A stretch of DNA of 64,000 nucleotides from Spirodela intermedia (GCA_902729315.2 LR746266.1:2800759-2864758); one strand, 5' to 3'; counted from the stretch's first letter, positions 47,484-59,510 are shown. Made by a program: numbers and translations. Notes: generated by a model not told the origin, from the sequence alone.

Positions 47484-49112
47484 TGATAAGTCTTCATTAT
47501 CATGAGTTAATAATTAGTAAATAATATAGTTTTAGCCTTAACTCATGATAAATAGACTTATATTTGTGTTAAAGTGTGAAAAGTGGTTTTCAGTTGATTA
47601 ATGTGAATTTTTAGGTAATTATGTGATTTTACATGAATTTATATGATTTTTACAGTCTTGCTTTTGAGATAAATGAAGAAAAAGAAATAAGACAAAATGA
47701 GGGGGACCCGCCGGCCAGCCGGGCCCGCAAGTGGGTCGGAAGCTCAGTCGGGGAGTAGCCGCGAGCAGGGGCTTGAGCGGCTTGGACAGATAGGGGCACG
47801 TGTGCGCCACTCCCCTTCCATGTCATCGGTGGCCAGCCGGCTGTGGGGCAAGGAGTGGTCGTACACGCGAGAGAAGGAACTTTGCTTAGAAATGTAACAT
47901 CACTATATATTCACCCGAAAAATCGGTGCACAACCGATGTGGGACTAAACCCGTGTCACACCTTCCTCAGAAGGGGCGGACAACCGGCGCGGGTTCGAAT
48001 CCTCCCAGAGTCAAAAGTCATATATTTTTATCTGATTATTGTGACTTTCCTGCAGATCGCCGATGAAGGATTAAGCAATGAGAATCGCTGGATCATCGGC
48101 GAAAATCTCGTCAATGCGATTCGCGGAGCATTGCTACTAAAATTGCTGAACGATTCGCGATAAAAGGATCACAAATCCATCGAGTAAATCATCTCCGATT
48201 GATCGACGAACAAGCCATCGTCGGGAAGAGGACGATCCGCCAGGAGACAAGTCGCCACCTCCTGAGAGCGTACCAGATGCGATGAAGAGCCTCCTCTTGC
48301 TGCGCGGACCTGAGGATGAAGCTCCCTAACACGCGCCCCACCTCCATCCAGCTCCTCTCTATCGGGTGACAGCCGCTAGAGAGCCGCAAAGTCACTATTT
48401 TTTCACTCTGCCGGGTGACAGCCGCCGGAGACGATTCGACGACCCATTTCATTAATCTCTAGACTTTGCAAGGAGATCTAGAGCTTGTCCACGTCGTCTT
48501 TGTCCAAGGAGAGCCTTCGAGGCCGTGGACACTGCACGACAATCCTCCCGAACACTCAGAACTCCGGTGCATCACCGACGCATTGCCGCCGCGACGCCGA
48601 AACTTTGTTTTCCTACTTTCAACTTACTTTACGCTTCATGTAGTGATAATTTGTTAATTTTAAATTTACCCAGATATACTTCATTTCATTACGATTCTTC
48701 CGGCTTTTATAGATCTTAATTTGATCAATTAAATCGTCTGTAATCGCTTACGTAAGAATCACTGGGCGAAACTCTATTTTCGCCCGATTCGCGTTCGTCA
48801 GGTGCTGACATCATCTTGACGTCCACACCCCTATTTCCTTTTTTTTGTGAATTTTAAATATATTTCCTTTTCATTTCCTAGTATAAAATTCATAGAAAAT
48901 AGTATTCTTTGCAGAAAATTCTAAATAATTGCCAGATATTATATTACATCGCTGTAATTGACCTAGAAAATTAACGCTATTTTTGGAAGTTTTATTGAAT
49001 TATAATTGATATATTTGTTCAGAAATACTTCTAAATATATAAAAAATTATATTTTCTAGTTTTATAAATTTTAAATTTGCGTGATTTAATATACAACGAC
49101 TAAGTCACGTTA
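47484..49112 (+). mobile_element. Family A LTR 2, full length (about 1,629 bases)
   Basis: Starts TGATAAGTC at 47484 and ends CACGTTA at 49112, matching the termini of the solo LTR at 33990-35726. A TATA box (47904-47910) marks the likely promoter. No internal region follows; 49113 onward is unrelated. No matching target duplication could be found because the left neighbour is another LTR. Confidence 0.85.
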
Positions 49113-49539
49113 ACGGCCACCCCCCTCCCTCCCTGATGCCATCTCTTCTACCTACAAGAGATAGTACTTGTTGTTGCATACCCACAACACGTGATAATTG
49201 CTAACATACATTGTGACAAGTAGATCACTCTACATGAAATTCTTGTTAGGTGTTTAGCACTCAAATCTCCAACAAACTCATGTATGACCAATATGGATAT
49301 TCTTGATAACCAAAAGTGAAGCATACATTAGGCTAGAGGTCCCTCTTTATAGATGGTCCCTAGGAAACATTCCTTTTATTTCTGGTATGGGACTAAGTGT
49401 TCTCACTCCAGTTGATGTCAAGGTAGTGACATCCTCTGCTCCTCCTTTGGATGATGGCATCCTCATGACATCATCATCTGCTCACATGACTTTTGCCATG
49501 TCATAATCGTTCAAAACATTGTTGCACCTTCTTGTGTAC
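49113..49539. other. Flank of the tandem LTRs, no gene
   Basis: No frame, terminal repeat or RNA gene is seen. Several ATGACATCATCATC-like words occur near 49450-49490. Confidence 0.35.
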
Positions 49540-49745
49540 ATGGCATGCCTATGTGCATGCATTTTGTGTCATTGGACACAAGTGCCACGTCAACATGTGC
49601 ATGTGCCATGCCATTGTACGCAGGTGCCATGTCACCATGTGCGGTGCCTCACCAACGAGTACAGATGTTGTGTCATCACATGTGTATGCCACATTGTTGT
49701 GCGTAGATACCGTACCCCCATGCACAATGATGTGCACTTGTCGTT
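49540..49745. repeat. Degenerate minisatellite of about 21 bases
   Basis: Roughly eight diverged units built on GTGCCATGTCACCATGTGCG: for example GTGCCATGCCATTGTACGCAG, then GTGCCATGTCACCATGTGCG, then a TTGTGTCATCACATGTG variant. The open frames on both strands here follow from the repeat length being a multiple of three. Confidence 0.65.
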
Positions 49746-51714
49746 GTGTTTAAGTACTCATTATCTAATAATATTTATAACTAAGACTTAATAATATATT
49801 AATATAGATGTACTTAGGTCAAACATAGAGAAATTTATTAATTCTTTGAAAAAAATAAATTTAGTTTATATATAGAGTGATTTTGATATTTTATTAATAT
49901 TTTACAAAAATAATAAAATAGAAGTGAGAGATGAGAGGAATAAAGAAAGCGAAGAACAAAAGGAAAGAAAGAGAGAAAGAGAGAGAGATCAATCGAGAGA
50001 GAAGGGGAGAAAGAGAGAGATCTCATGTGAGATGGAGAGAAAAGAAATCTTATAAGAGAGAGGAAAAGAAATAAGACAATAATAAAAACAAAGAGTAACA
50101 TGGTCAACTCATTTTCAGAGTAATCATGATTTCCAATGAATGTGTACTTCAGAATTCATACACATGACATGTGGTCAACTGTGAATGTCACCATCTTGTT
50201 TTAATAGTTTCACACTCATTAATCAACCTTTAATCTCATTAATTTTACATTCATTTGGACATTTCACAAATAACATTAATTTTTAATATTATTTGCAAAA
50301 TGTCAAGAACATAAATATTTTAATATTCTACTGAAAATTAATAAAAAATAAGTTGGACATAATTTTAGCTTAATCTCATGTGAGTTTTGGAGGATTCAAA
50401 AAAAGAACGAAGATTATTCATTAAGATTTAAAATAATTTTACTCATTTCAATTGAAACATTTATGAAATGGAAATAACTTACTGTAAAAAGTTAATAAAT
50501 GAAAAATGTAGGAAATAAATCATAGTACAAGTTTAGTATGTCTCTTGAGCAACTAGAGACACCGGTGTGATGGTTGGTTTCATTCAAACGTGCCACACTA
50601 TGCTGGAAGTCCCAGAAGTATCATTTGGAAGTGATAAACTACTTATCAAAGAGATTTGCCAAAAAGAGGAGTCAACCATGCTATCACTTTTGTATAGGGA
50701 GAGAGGAGAAGAGTTGACCACTCACCGGAGGCCTTGAGTGCAATCGAGAAAAAAGAAACAAATTTGTCAATTGCTAGAAGCATTGATCACACAAAAGGAG
50801 AAAATAATGATAATTAATAATATTTATTTTATAAAATAACAATTAATTATTATCTTTTATCCTTAGCGATGATACGTGTAAGAACTTAAGTTTCCAATAT
50901 CATGGTGCTTTGCATGTTGCTAGATCAGATGTGCTTGATCGCATGGTGCACTAAGCAATGCATGATTAACCCACCACAAATCACTACTGAGCATAAACTT
51001 AAGTCCCTAGTACCATGGCACTTTATTCACCGTCGGATCATCATTTCTGGTCACATACATGCTGAATGACATAGGATTCGCAAGCTGCCAATAGAACGCT
51101 TCACATTTCGAGTATCGTGGCGGTTTGTTTGTCCCAAGATCTACCTTATATGGTAACATGGCCTGCTTAACAACCACTAGATCACACTGCACTCTAGACT
51201 ATTGTCCTAAAATAGATGAAAACATTTAGTCCCACATCAGAAGTTTTTTAGCGATTGAACTGAATATATATCAAAGCTACATTTTTAGTGCAAATATCCC
51301 TTCTCCCGAATAAAACGAATGTCTAGGACCATCTTGAGAGAAGGTAATAGGTGGTCCGCCCTCATGCACACATTTGTATAATGCTCCTTGCTCCATAACT
51401 AGTTGGCCCTTAGAATGTGATAGGGGAGTGACACATACATATATGAAGCGAATCCTTTGTCATTCGAGCCCAACTCGTGATTTCCTTAGTTTGGGTCTAC
51501 CCACTTGAGTGTAGCACTCCTCTAGGTCTACTACTAAGTGTCAACTTACTAGTGGGCAGTGATATTTTTATATTTTATTCTTTTTTTAAATAAAAAATTA
51601 CATTAAGTCCTTTAACTTCAAACTTCCTAATTAAAAAATATAGTATTATAATTATTATGTAAGTTAACACACAAAAATAAAATAATAAAATAAATTAAAC
51701 TACAAGAATCTAGC
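49746..51714. other. Gene-free AT-rich stretch with a GA-rich patch
   Basis: A GA-rich region lies at about 49920-50070 (AAAGAGAGAAAGAGAGAGAG). Bases 51225-51500 (TAGTCCCACATCAG, CTAGTTGGCCCTTAG) resemble wording in the promoter part of family A LTRs, so an old LTR related to the downstream Gypsy element is possible. No gene is recognised. Confidence 0.4.
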
Positions 51715-51830
51715 TTTCACACACAGGCACTGTGTCACCATGTGTAGGCATTGTGCCAACGCACACAAGTGCCTTGCCACTGCACATGGGTGTCATGCCG
51801 GTGTGCATTGGTGATGTGTCTTCTGATCCT
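51715..51830. repeat. Degenerate minisatellite of about 22 bases
   Basis: Four to five diverged units similar in wording to those at 49540-49745 (GGCACTGTGTCACCATGTGT, then GGCATTGTGCCAACGCACAC). The two arrays are 2.1 kb apart and may share an origin. Confidence 0.6.
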
Positions 51831-52129
51831 CCACACATGCACTCCTGTCGAGTGTGATATAGTATTGTTGCCATAGGTGGTTCCTGTGGAAGGACCTTAG
51901 TAACATTATTACCCTCTTGTGAGATTCGACATCCTCGTCGGATCATGTTAGTCCTAGTAAGCTCAGATTAGGTCTTTAAATTACCAAAGGTCCACATCCT
52001 TCTCTCACGTAGCTGCTTCATGTGGTTGTCATGTTTACTAAATGAGGTAGAAAGTGTTATGGTGGACATGATTGTGGCTAGCCTTGTCAACCACATGATG
52101 TTATAATATTACTGATAGTGAGGTGGAGT

Positions 52130-54480
52130 AATGTGTATGGATCAATGGCAGAGGTTGGTGTGGTCAGTTCCACTCCAAGTTATCCTCCTATGCATGATAA
52201 GCTTTCAATAGAGAGACATGAAAAACCGAGTGTACTAAGAGGTGTGGTGAAAGTTGAAGCTAGTAGGCTAATCACCTCACTGGAGCCACTATTTGAAAAG
52301 GTCCATCAAACTGAGGAATCAATCTATTATGCCACTTTTGTCTTTGGAGTATCTTGTTAGTACAGTAGATATGAAGTAATACCCAATCCCCTACTACATA
52401 CTCGACCTCTTATCAGTGCTTATCAATATTTTCATTCATCCTCCAAGTTACTTTTGCCAACACCTTTTGGCCTCTTCAATGAAGTAATTGCAGTTCTTGA
52501 CAAAGTGGTAGGTAGCTGAGAAGTACCCTACACCCCGTTGTTCACAAGCTTTGGGGGTGTTAGTGGTTGCCTGCTAGTAGCTAGTTTGAATGGTGAGTAT
52601 CATGTGGACACACTATTTGATATTATAGACAAATTGAGTGACATCTAGTATGTCGACTCAATTGTCATGTCATGTCATGTCATGACATAATACTTAAGGT
52701 AAACTTTCAGCATCCCATTTAATATCTCTATTTAACCATCTATTTGTGGATAAAGAATGGTAGAGAAGTTAAGTTCAATGCTAAGAAGGGTGAAGATAAT
52801 TGACTAGAATCATCTTGTGAAGTGTGGGTCATGATCAAAAACTATATCTCATGGGATACCTCACAACTTGATGATGCATGTCAAGAATAACTTAGTCACT
52901 TCTTCTACCTTGCATTCAGACTATGTTGGTATAAATATCATCATGCTCACCCACTCGTGGGAGGCCTATGATGAAATCTATAAACAAGGACTCTCATAGT
53001 CCCTATGATATGGGCAATTGCTCCAACATTCCTATAGCATTTCATCTCTCCACCTTGTCTTGTTGACAGATCAAACACGAATGAATACATATTTCTACAT
53101 CTCACTCCATGTTAAGTCAAAAGTAGCTACCATCCAATAAAGCCAATGTACATTATTATTTGGGGTACCCTACATGAGGTGCATCATATGTCTCATATAG
53201 GAGACTATATTGAAGTTGGCCTCCATGTGGTACATAAGGTCGACAACCCTCTACATAAAGGATACCATCCTCTATCTAGAAGTGTCAAGTTTCCCTAGTA
53301 TATGTCACTGGATAAGGTGTTTGGCCACTAAGTCAATAGTGTATGTTACTTGTATGTTGGTGGTATTAGTTGAGATGGTGGCTACTCCATCTATAGTTCC
53401 TCGTCAGCTCAAGATATCATCTACCACATTAGTATGTCTCAATTTGTATTTGAGTGAAAAGTCGTACTCTGGCCAAGAAATCTTGTCAATAGATCTATTT
53501 GGGAGATAACTTATTATGAGAGTCAAAACAACTAGTGGTCACATTATTAATATAAATAATAAAGAAATTATATAAAAGGTATTGTCTTTATATTCATAAG
53601 AAGTGAAGCATTATCGTCATCTCCTTCACATGTACCAAGTAATGCTACTTTGTGTCACTTAATTTCTGTCATTCAAATACGACGAGATGTCCTTGAAATC
53701 CCTTTAATAGCTACATTTGACGCATCGGTGTATACTTCAAAAGGGTTGTCGAAGTTTAGAAACTAGAGCATTGGTTCCTTCATGATCGTTGCATGTACGT
53801 CATCAAATACATGTTGACAACCATCATACCATACCCACTTCTAGTCCTTAAAGAGCTCTGTTAGAGGTGTGCCTATCTAAGAGAAGCTCCCTATCAACTT
53901 GGGATAGTAATTTTTAAGCCCTAAGAATGACCTTAACTCAATCGGCGTCAACCATTCTTCAATCACCATCACCTTCGTATGATCAATTTATATTTTTCCT
54001 CTACCAACTACATGGTCAAGAAATTTCACTTCTGTAATAGCAAATGCAGACTTTCTCGGGTTCAAATATAGTTGATGGTGCTTAAAAGTTTCAAGTAATT
54101 ATCATAGGTGTGACAAATGTTCTTGCATAGTATGATTGTATACCAAATATTGTCCAAAGACATAATAATAAATTTGTCTAAAAAAAGTTGAAATATATGG
54201 TTCATGAGTACAAAAAATATGACATAGATATTGATTAACTCAAAAGACATTACTGTAAATTCATATGACTCATAGCATGTAACACACGTTATCTTCTACT
54301 CATCTCCTCTCTTGATTCAAACTTGGTGGTAGCCACTCTTTAAGTCCAACTTGGTGTAACACACGAAATATATGATTCAAACTTCTGCATCTCCAAGTTG
54401 ATCAAACAAGTCCTTAACTCTACGTGTGGTGGAGGCATTGGGCCCTAGCTAGATGACATTCTATTGATAACAATTAATTA
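52130..54480 (-). mobile_element. Decayed Ty3/Gypsy pol (Tekay/Del-like): RT, RNase H, integrase
   Basis: Read on the minus strand from 54480: an RT palm at about 54350-54170 (LDLKSGYHQV, then YEFTVMSFELIN in place of the family's MPFGLTNAP), RNase H at about 53780-53550, and an SLKYKLRHTNVVDD-like end-of-RNase H motif at about 53460. An integrase zinc region and core follow to about 52550, with DFIIGLPR and STTFHPQTDG-like pieces, and then an integrase C-terminus (LIPQFDGPFQIVAP) at about 52340-52270. Stops and frameshifts occur every few dozen codons. The domain order and motifs fit the chromovirus branch of Gypsy, but no chromodomain was recognised. No LTR or primer-binding site could be assigned. 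Confidence 0.75.
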
Positions 54481-55172
54481 GCATCTTTTCTATCACACAT
54501 AGGTGGTAATATAGTAGATAATTTATCAAGCATGATGTTATGAAATTTCTTAAGGTAATACTTCAGGATGACCCACCAACTTTTCTTCCTCTCTTATATC
54601 TCATAGGGTGACGAAGAATGTGTCAATATATCATCAAAGATCAGACTTCAACTACAAGTGACTAGTAGAGGTAGTTACTATTGTCACGTGTATGAATTGT
54701 TGTGTGGTGCCCACCAAGGGAAACATGTGTTATCAAACAAATCTCCTCGAGAAAATGGTTGATACATAAAAAGGAGGGTAGTAAAGCCATGTTAAGGGTT
54801 TTTCCCACTATGTCCTAGAGTTGAGATTCTTTGTCCCATTTGTTTGACAATTATGTTTACGGACATGTTTTGGTACATAGTTGCACTGACGGCCGGCATA
54901 AAGCCTGGTGGTGGCTTCTTTGGGCCCCGGCAGTATGCGTGGGTTTAATGTGACATGGTACATTGCAGTGTACAACAATAGAGGCTGGCACGTGAAGGTG
55001 TGCGGCATGGTGACCAACGAATGTTATTGGTAGAGTGGTCAATCAGTGCTTAAAGAACGTGTCTGGTGTCTTACAAAGTCTCCGCAGCTTGGATATTGGT
55101 CAATCATATGGGATGCATGTGGTTGGGTACAGTGACCCATGTGACAGCTTGTTAGGTCCGTGTTCTCTGACA

Positions 55173-55174
<2 letters not shown>
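54481..55174. other. Gene-free stretch upstream of the second reductase copy
   Basis: The left part may continue the Gypsy relic (protease to RT linker) but no motif is clear. No other feature is seen. Confidence 0.4.

Positions 55175-55214
<40 letters not shown>
55175..55214. repeat. (CT)n microsatellite
   Basis: Twenty perfect CT units ending about 90 bases before the ATG of the second reductase copy, in the position of a 5' leader. The first copy (39-40.7 kb) has no such tract. Confidence 0.9.
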
Positions 55215-55218
<4 letters not shown>

Positions 55219-55301
55219 GCTATGTAAAGCATTGGAGATGAGACTCGGTGCACTCACGCAGACAAAGAACTGAGAGAGGGGTAGAAGAGCGGTGCTGGGT
55301 C

Positions 55302-56504
55302 ATGGCGAAGGAGAGAAGGGTTTGTGTGACGGGGGCGGGAGGCTTCATCGCCTCATGGTTGATGAAGCAGCTCCTATCCAAGGGCTTTACCATCCACAGA
55401 ACAGAGAGAGACCCAAGTAGGGAGTCCCCCATACTCCGCCTCCTCAGTGGCTTTTAGCTTCTCGTTTTAGAGGGCAACACATTATTCTCTCGTTCATTTA
55501 GTTTTAATACTAAACTTTGACTTAAGGAGCTTTTTACCGGTCTCTGCTTAAAGTTTGTCTTCCAAAATCCCCATCTTTCTCTTGCAAAATGAGCCTTTTG
55601 ACAAACCTTTGAAATCTCTCTTGAGGTTTCTTTGAATAGAGCCAACTTAAATGAGATTTATCAACTCAAGAGTCCTCAAAGGATTGTGTATTCATCTTCA
55701 GGTGATGTGAAGAATGCCACTTGAAGAGAATGGAAAATTTCGGAGAACCTGGAACTTTTCAAAGCAAACATGCTTGACTATGAATCCTTGGCAGTCAGCC
55801 ATTGGAAGATACGAAGGAGTTTTCCATGCAACCTGTCCCATCATTTTGGTGAAAGAACCAGACCTCGAGGTACGATCACTAAAGTTAAGCTAAATTTTTT
55901 TGTTTGTCACAGCCATAATTAAGAAATGTTTAGTGTTAGATAATTCTTCATGCATGTGAACCATTACCAGTGAGTATGACGGCTCTGTACGTAGATCGAT
56001 CATTTTCTTTCTACCCTACTCTTTCTTCGAAGTAAGAAATTTCAGTGTTATATAATTTTCCATTTATACGAACCACTCTTGGCGACAATGATGGTTCTGC
56101 ACTTCGATCGAACCTTTGTTTTTCTTTCTAAAATCACTTTTTCCTTCTTCTCCACCCTTGTCAGTGGCAGCTATCACAGAGAAGGCAACATTTTTGTTGT
56201 ATGAGAATTTCTAGTTGTACTTCATTTTTACATATTTATAATGTTAAGCAATCATTTTTTTGTGGAACTCATATGTTCGATATGTCGTTGACTTTGAAGG
56301 CTGCCATAACAATTTACATAATCATCTATCCTGTCTCCAGATTATCATGTAAGCATATGATGGATTGCCTTGATTGTTCATGGAGAATCCTAACCGTTCC
56401 CAATATTTACGGGGAAAATGTCCAACATTTTCAACTGATGAGGAAAGCCAGCACGAGAGTCAGAACGCCCCGACCTCTCATTTAATCTTTTTCTTCATGT
56501 TTTG
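55302..56504 (+). pseudogene. CCR/DFR-type reductase pseudogene, copy 2 (exons 1-2 and both introns)
   Basis: Exon 1 is 55302-55416 ([20 protein letters not shown], an intact NADP-loop motif) and exon 2 is 55702-55869, with normal donors (CCAA|GTAGGG and GAG|GTACG) and acceptor (ATCTTCAG). Exon 2 has lost one base near its start, creating a TGA, and gained one base at AATTTC, so the product is destroyed. Intron 1 and the whole of intron 2 align with copy 1 in opposite orientation. Homology stops at about 56504, a few bases before exon 3 should begin, and a CT-tailed repeat follows. Exon 3 and everything beyond are gone. The two copies carry different lesions, so each decayed separately after duplication. 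Confidence 0.88.
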
Positions 56505-56692
56505 CCCCAAATGGTTAACATATATTTTTTGGACAAAAGTCAACGCACAAATTCTAATTTGGGTGTTTGCAAATAGAGATTCACATTATTTTTCGTCTAA
56601 ATCATTTGGGTTGGAATGCCATTATCATGGTTACAAACTAATCTGCCCATCTCAAAAACACGAAGCATGGTTCACCTTAGGAGATCATCAAG

Positions 56693-56749
<57 letters not shown>
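56505..56749 (+). repeat. Dispersed repeat with a (TC)n tail, copy 1
   Basis: The sequence from AACATATATTTTTTGGA through TTCTAATTTGGGTGTTTGCAA, AGATTCACATTATTTTT and CTGCCCATCTCAAAAACA to CATCAAGG, ending in a perfect TC run (56695-56749), recurs at 62092-62410. It abuts the truncated end of the reductase pseudogene on the left and lies 200 bases from the COX23 stop codon on the right. Confidence 0.88.
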
Positions 56750-56751
<2 letters not shown>

Positions 56752-56946
56752 GGGAAGAAGAGGGGAGAAAACCCCGTTGACTCCCACAAACAATGGAGCA
56801 CATCAGTATCACCTTATTTATTCTATCATTCAGACAAAACTCCAAGGATGCACAGAAAAAGGAATGAGAAAGACCACAAATGATCTGACATGGGTTATTA
56901 TGGAATAAGCCTTTGACTGCGAAGATGGGGGGGCCCACTCCCCTCA

Positions 56947-58007
56947 TTAAAACAGCGATCTGCTTCTATTGCGCTCCAGCCGAGCCTCCCTCTGTGGAAC
57001 CAAAAAGAAGATCAGATCTCACTGTTGACTAATCCCAAGCCTAACAAATCACAACACCAAGGATTTTCAAATTGCTGTGTGTAGACTAGTTCATGTGGGT
57101 CCACCTATGAAACAGAAACAAGACCGCATATGAAGCTAAAATACACCATTGGCTAATGTCAAGCTTTAAAGTCAAACTGTTGATTATTCCAACACACTGA
57201 AGCCGTGAGGGAGACAAAGCCTTTAATTACTCAGTCAAAAGGTTGGCCATGCTACTCTTTTAGGGTAGATTAGTTCATGTGGGCCAACCTATCAAATCAA
57301 AAGAAGATGACATATGAAGCTAGGAGACAACAGGGAGTAATCACAAGCAACAAGTCAAACTTTGACTACTTCTCAGGCTTAAACTTTGACTACTTTTTAC
57401 CTGAAAAGGAAAAAAGGATAGGTAGAGTTAAAACCGTGAATAATTTGTTGAAAACGTAGCCCATATTATTCTCAAAACTCATTTTCATAAAGGCCAATCT
57501 AACAAAAAACCGAAACAAAACCGCGTATGAAGCTAGAAGCCATCATTGACCAAGCAAAGTCAATGATCCTAGCCTTGAGAGTTTTCAATGCTAAGGGGAA
57601 TGAGAGAGAATTAAAACCATATAATATGTGATAAAAGGGATACTCATCTTACTCTGGGGCAGCTCAGTCCCCAATGAGTCAACCAAGGAACAGATGCTTG
57701 TAGCTTAGACAATATTTCGAGAAGAATACTACCCCCCCCCCCCCCCAATGGCAACGAAGCATAGAGGATAGAATTGGGAGATCCCAATTAGAACTGGGAT
57801 TGGCGGTTTCTGAGATGATTCTAGAGATCACTCCGATTCTTTGTGAAAAATAATGATAATACAATTAAATCTTCCCTGGAAATGTACCTATCTTCCACCT
57901 CCAAGTCAGTTTTCAACCAGAGTTTAATCATCCATAATAAATTGTTCATTACTCTTTTTTTCCCCAAATCCATAGATGATAGATTCTTGCCAAAAAACAA
58001 TTTGAGA

Positions 58008-58039
<32 letters not shown>

Positions 58040-59504
58040 AAGACAGAGACAGAGAGAGAGAGAGACAGAGAGACAGAGAGACAGAGAGACAGCAAGAGAG
58101 AGAGTGATAGATCTGATTCGGAAATATGCAATAAAAACATCGTAGTAGCATGAAAATTTCTAGTTCTAGATATAACTGCAATAATCAGAAAATATTCTTT
58201 AACCGAACTTAATAGACCAGAGAAAAGTGAAAAGAAAAGGAATGATATACCTCCTTCTTCTTACACTCTTTGTAGTCATCAAATTGTTTTTGGCATTTGC
58301 TCTTATCCGAGTTGGACTCTAGACCTTCAAAACATTTATAGTACAATCACTATTAGACCAAATGTGTTCAAAATAAAAACTTGGAGGATTTCTCATGTTA
58401 CCTGCCAACTTATTCAAGTGTGGAAAGCAACCATAAAGAACTATAAATATTACCTATCGGTTCCAACAAAGGAGGCTAAACTCGAAGTCAAAGCATAAAG
58501 AACCCATGCAAATTAGGTATGGACCAATCAATGATTAGGTCTACCAGGACAAGGACCAAATGTTGGACCTAGATCCATTATACATAGGATACCAACAACC
58601 AATAGTGGGACGTAAATTAAAATGGCTTAGGTTAGAGACTAGTACAGATGAAGCTACATAATAAATGGAGTTTTTTGGGTATTGAAATCTGATACACGGC
58701 ATGATGATAATCAGAAATATTTTTGGATTATCTACTAAGCACATTATCAGCCATAACATGAATATGTGATGATTCTTCCAAAACAACTATCTTCTTTTAC
58801 TTTTCCCAATCTTCTTTTATGAGATAAGAATTAGACTGTTCACAATTAGTGATGATGAAATCAAAAGAAATAAACTAGAATCATAAATAAAATAAATCCC
58901 ACCCCAAAATAAAGACCTCGGTTGGCCTAAAATGGTTACAATCACTTTGGTGTGGAGAAAGAAATGTGAGAAACACAGAAGCAAAAATGTTCTTTTTGTT
59001 GGAACAAATTTAAGCCTTGGCCCTTTTTCATGCGAACATTGATCCCCCTTCAAAGAAAAAACTCTAATCCCCTTTGTTAATATGTTGTTGGAAACTAACT
59101 CTTAACCATACAACTGTGGGTAAAAGAACCGTAGTTATAGCCTTTCTCTACTAAAAGTGATCCAAAATCATGTGAATGAGAGAAACTTTCCCTATCCACA
59201 ACAAAGCTAGCGAACAGTCCATCCTCGCAACTTAAGCAACTTCCATAATTATAATCATCTAATAAAAAACCCAAGTAAATTAAGCAAAGAGAAGAAATGG
59301 TGGGAAAGCCCGGAGGGAGGGCGGGAGAGAGAGAGAGAGAGGGGGGGAAAATTCACTCACACTTGAGAGAAGCAGAGTACTGGGAGAAGCACTGGGAATC
59401 CGAAAGCCTGGCGGCACTCGGATATGGTGGAGAGTATGCAGCAGCCGACGAAGAAGCACTGAGACTAGTTGACACAGGAGCATCCCCCCGTGACGATGCC
59501 ATCA

Positions 59505-59505
<1 letters not shown>
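56947..59505 (-). CDS. COX23: COX23 / CHCHD7-like twin CX9C protein (three exons)
   Basis: The coding sequence joins exon 1 (59361-59505), exon 2 (58251-58324) and exon 3 (56947-56991) through GT-AG introns of 1,036 and 1,259 bases, giving 87 residues. Donors are AAGT|GTGAGT and GAG|GTATAT; acceptors are TTTTGAAG and GGTTCCACAG. The frame is continuous across both joins. Residues 35-49 (SDSQCFSQYSASLKC) and 59-69 (CQKQFDDYKEC) form two CX9C pairs of a CHCH fold, followed by a basic tail REARLERNRSRSLF. The arrangement and the CLE.NSDKSKC segment match plant COX23. Such proteins enter the mitochondrial intermembrane space by the Mia40 pathway and help cytochrome c oxidase assembly. Two adjacent ATGs are possible starts (59505 and 59502). 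The 5' leader contains a GA run. No lesion is seen. Confidence 0.9.
57083..57560. repeat. Three diverged repeats inside COX23 intron 2
   Basis: A segment of about 50 bases (TTCATGTGGGTCCACCTAT ... ATATGAAGCTA) starts at about 57090, 57272 and 57482. The sequence around each copy is also loosely similar, suggesting an old tandem array of about 180-210 bases. Confidence 0.7.
57732..57746. repeat. Poly-C run of 15
   Basis: An uninterrupted run of 15 C in COX23 intron 2 (poly-G in the transcript). Its length may be unreliable in assembled sequence. Confidence 0.85.
58003..58112. repeat. (GA)n / (GACAGA)n compound microsatellite
   Basis: Starts as pure GA, then becomes GACAGA and GACAGAGA units to about 58105. 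It lies in COX23 intron 2, about 140 bases from exon 2. Confidence 0.9.

Positions 59506-59510
<5 letters not shown>

Noticed and set aside
54808-55042. Minus-strand frames between the Gypsy relic and the reductase copy
   Set aside because: Two overlapping frames with no motif; background length.
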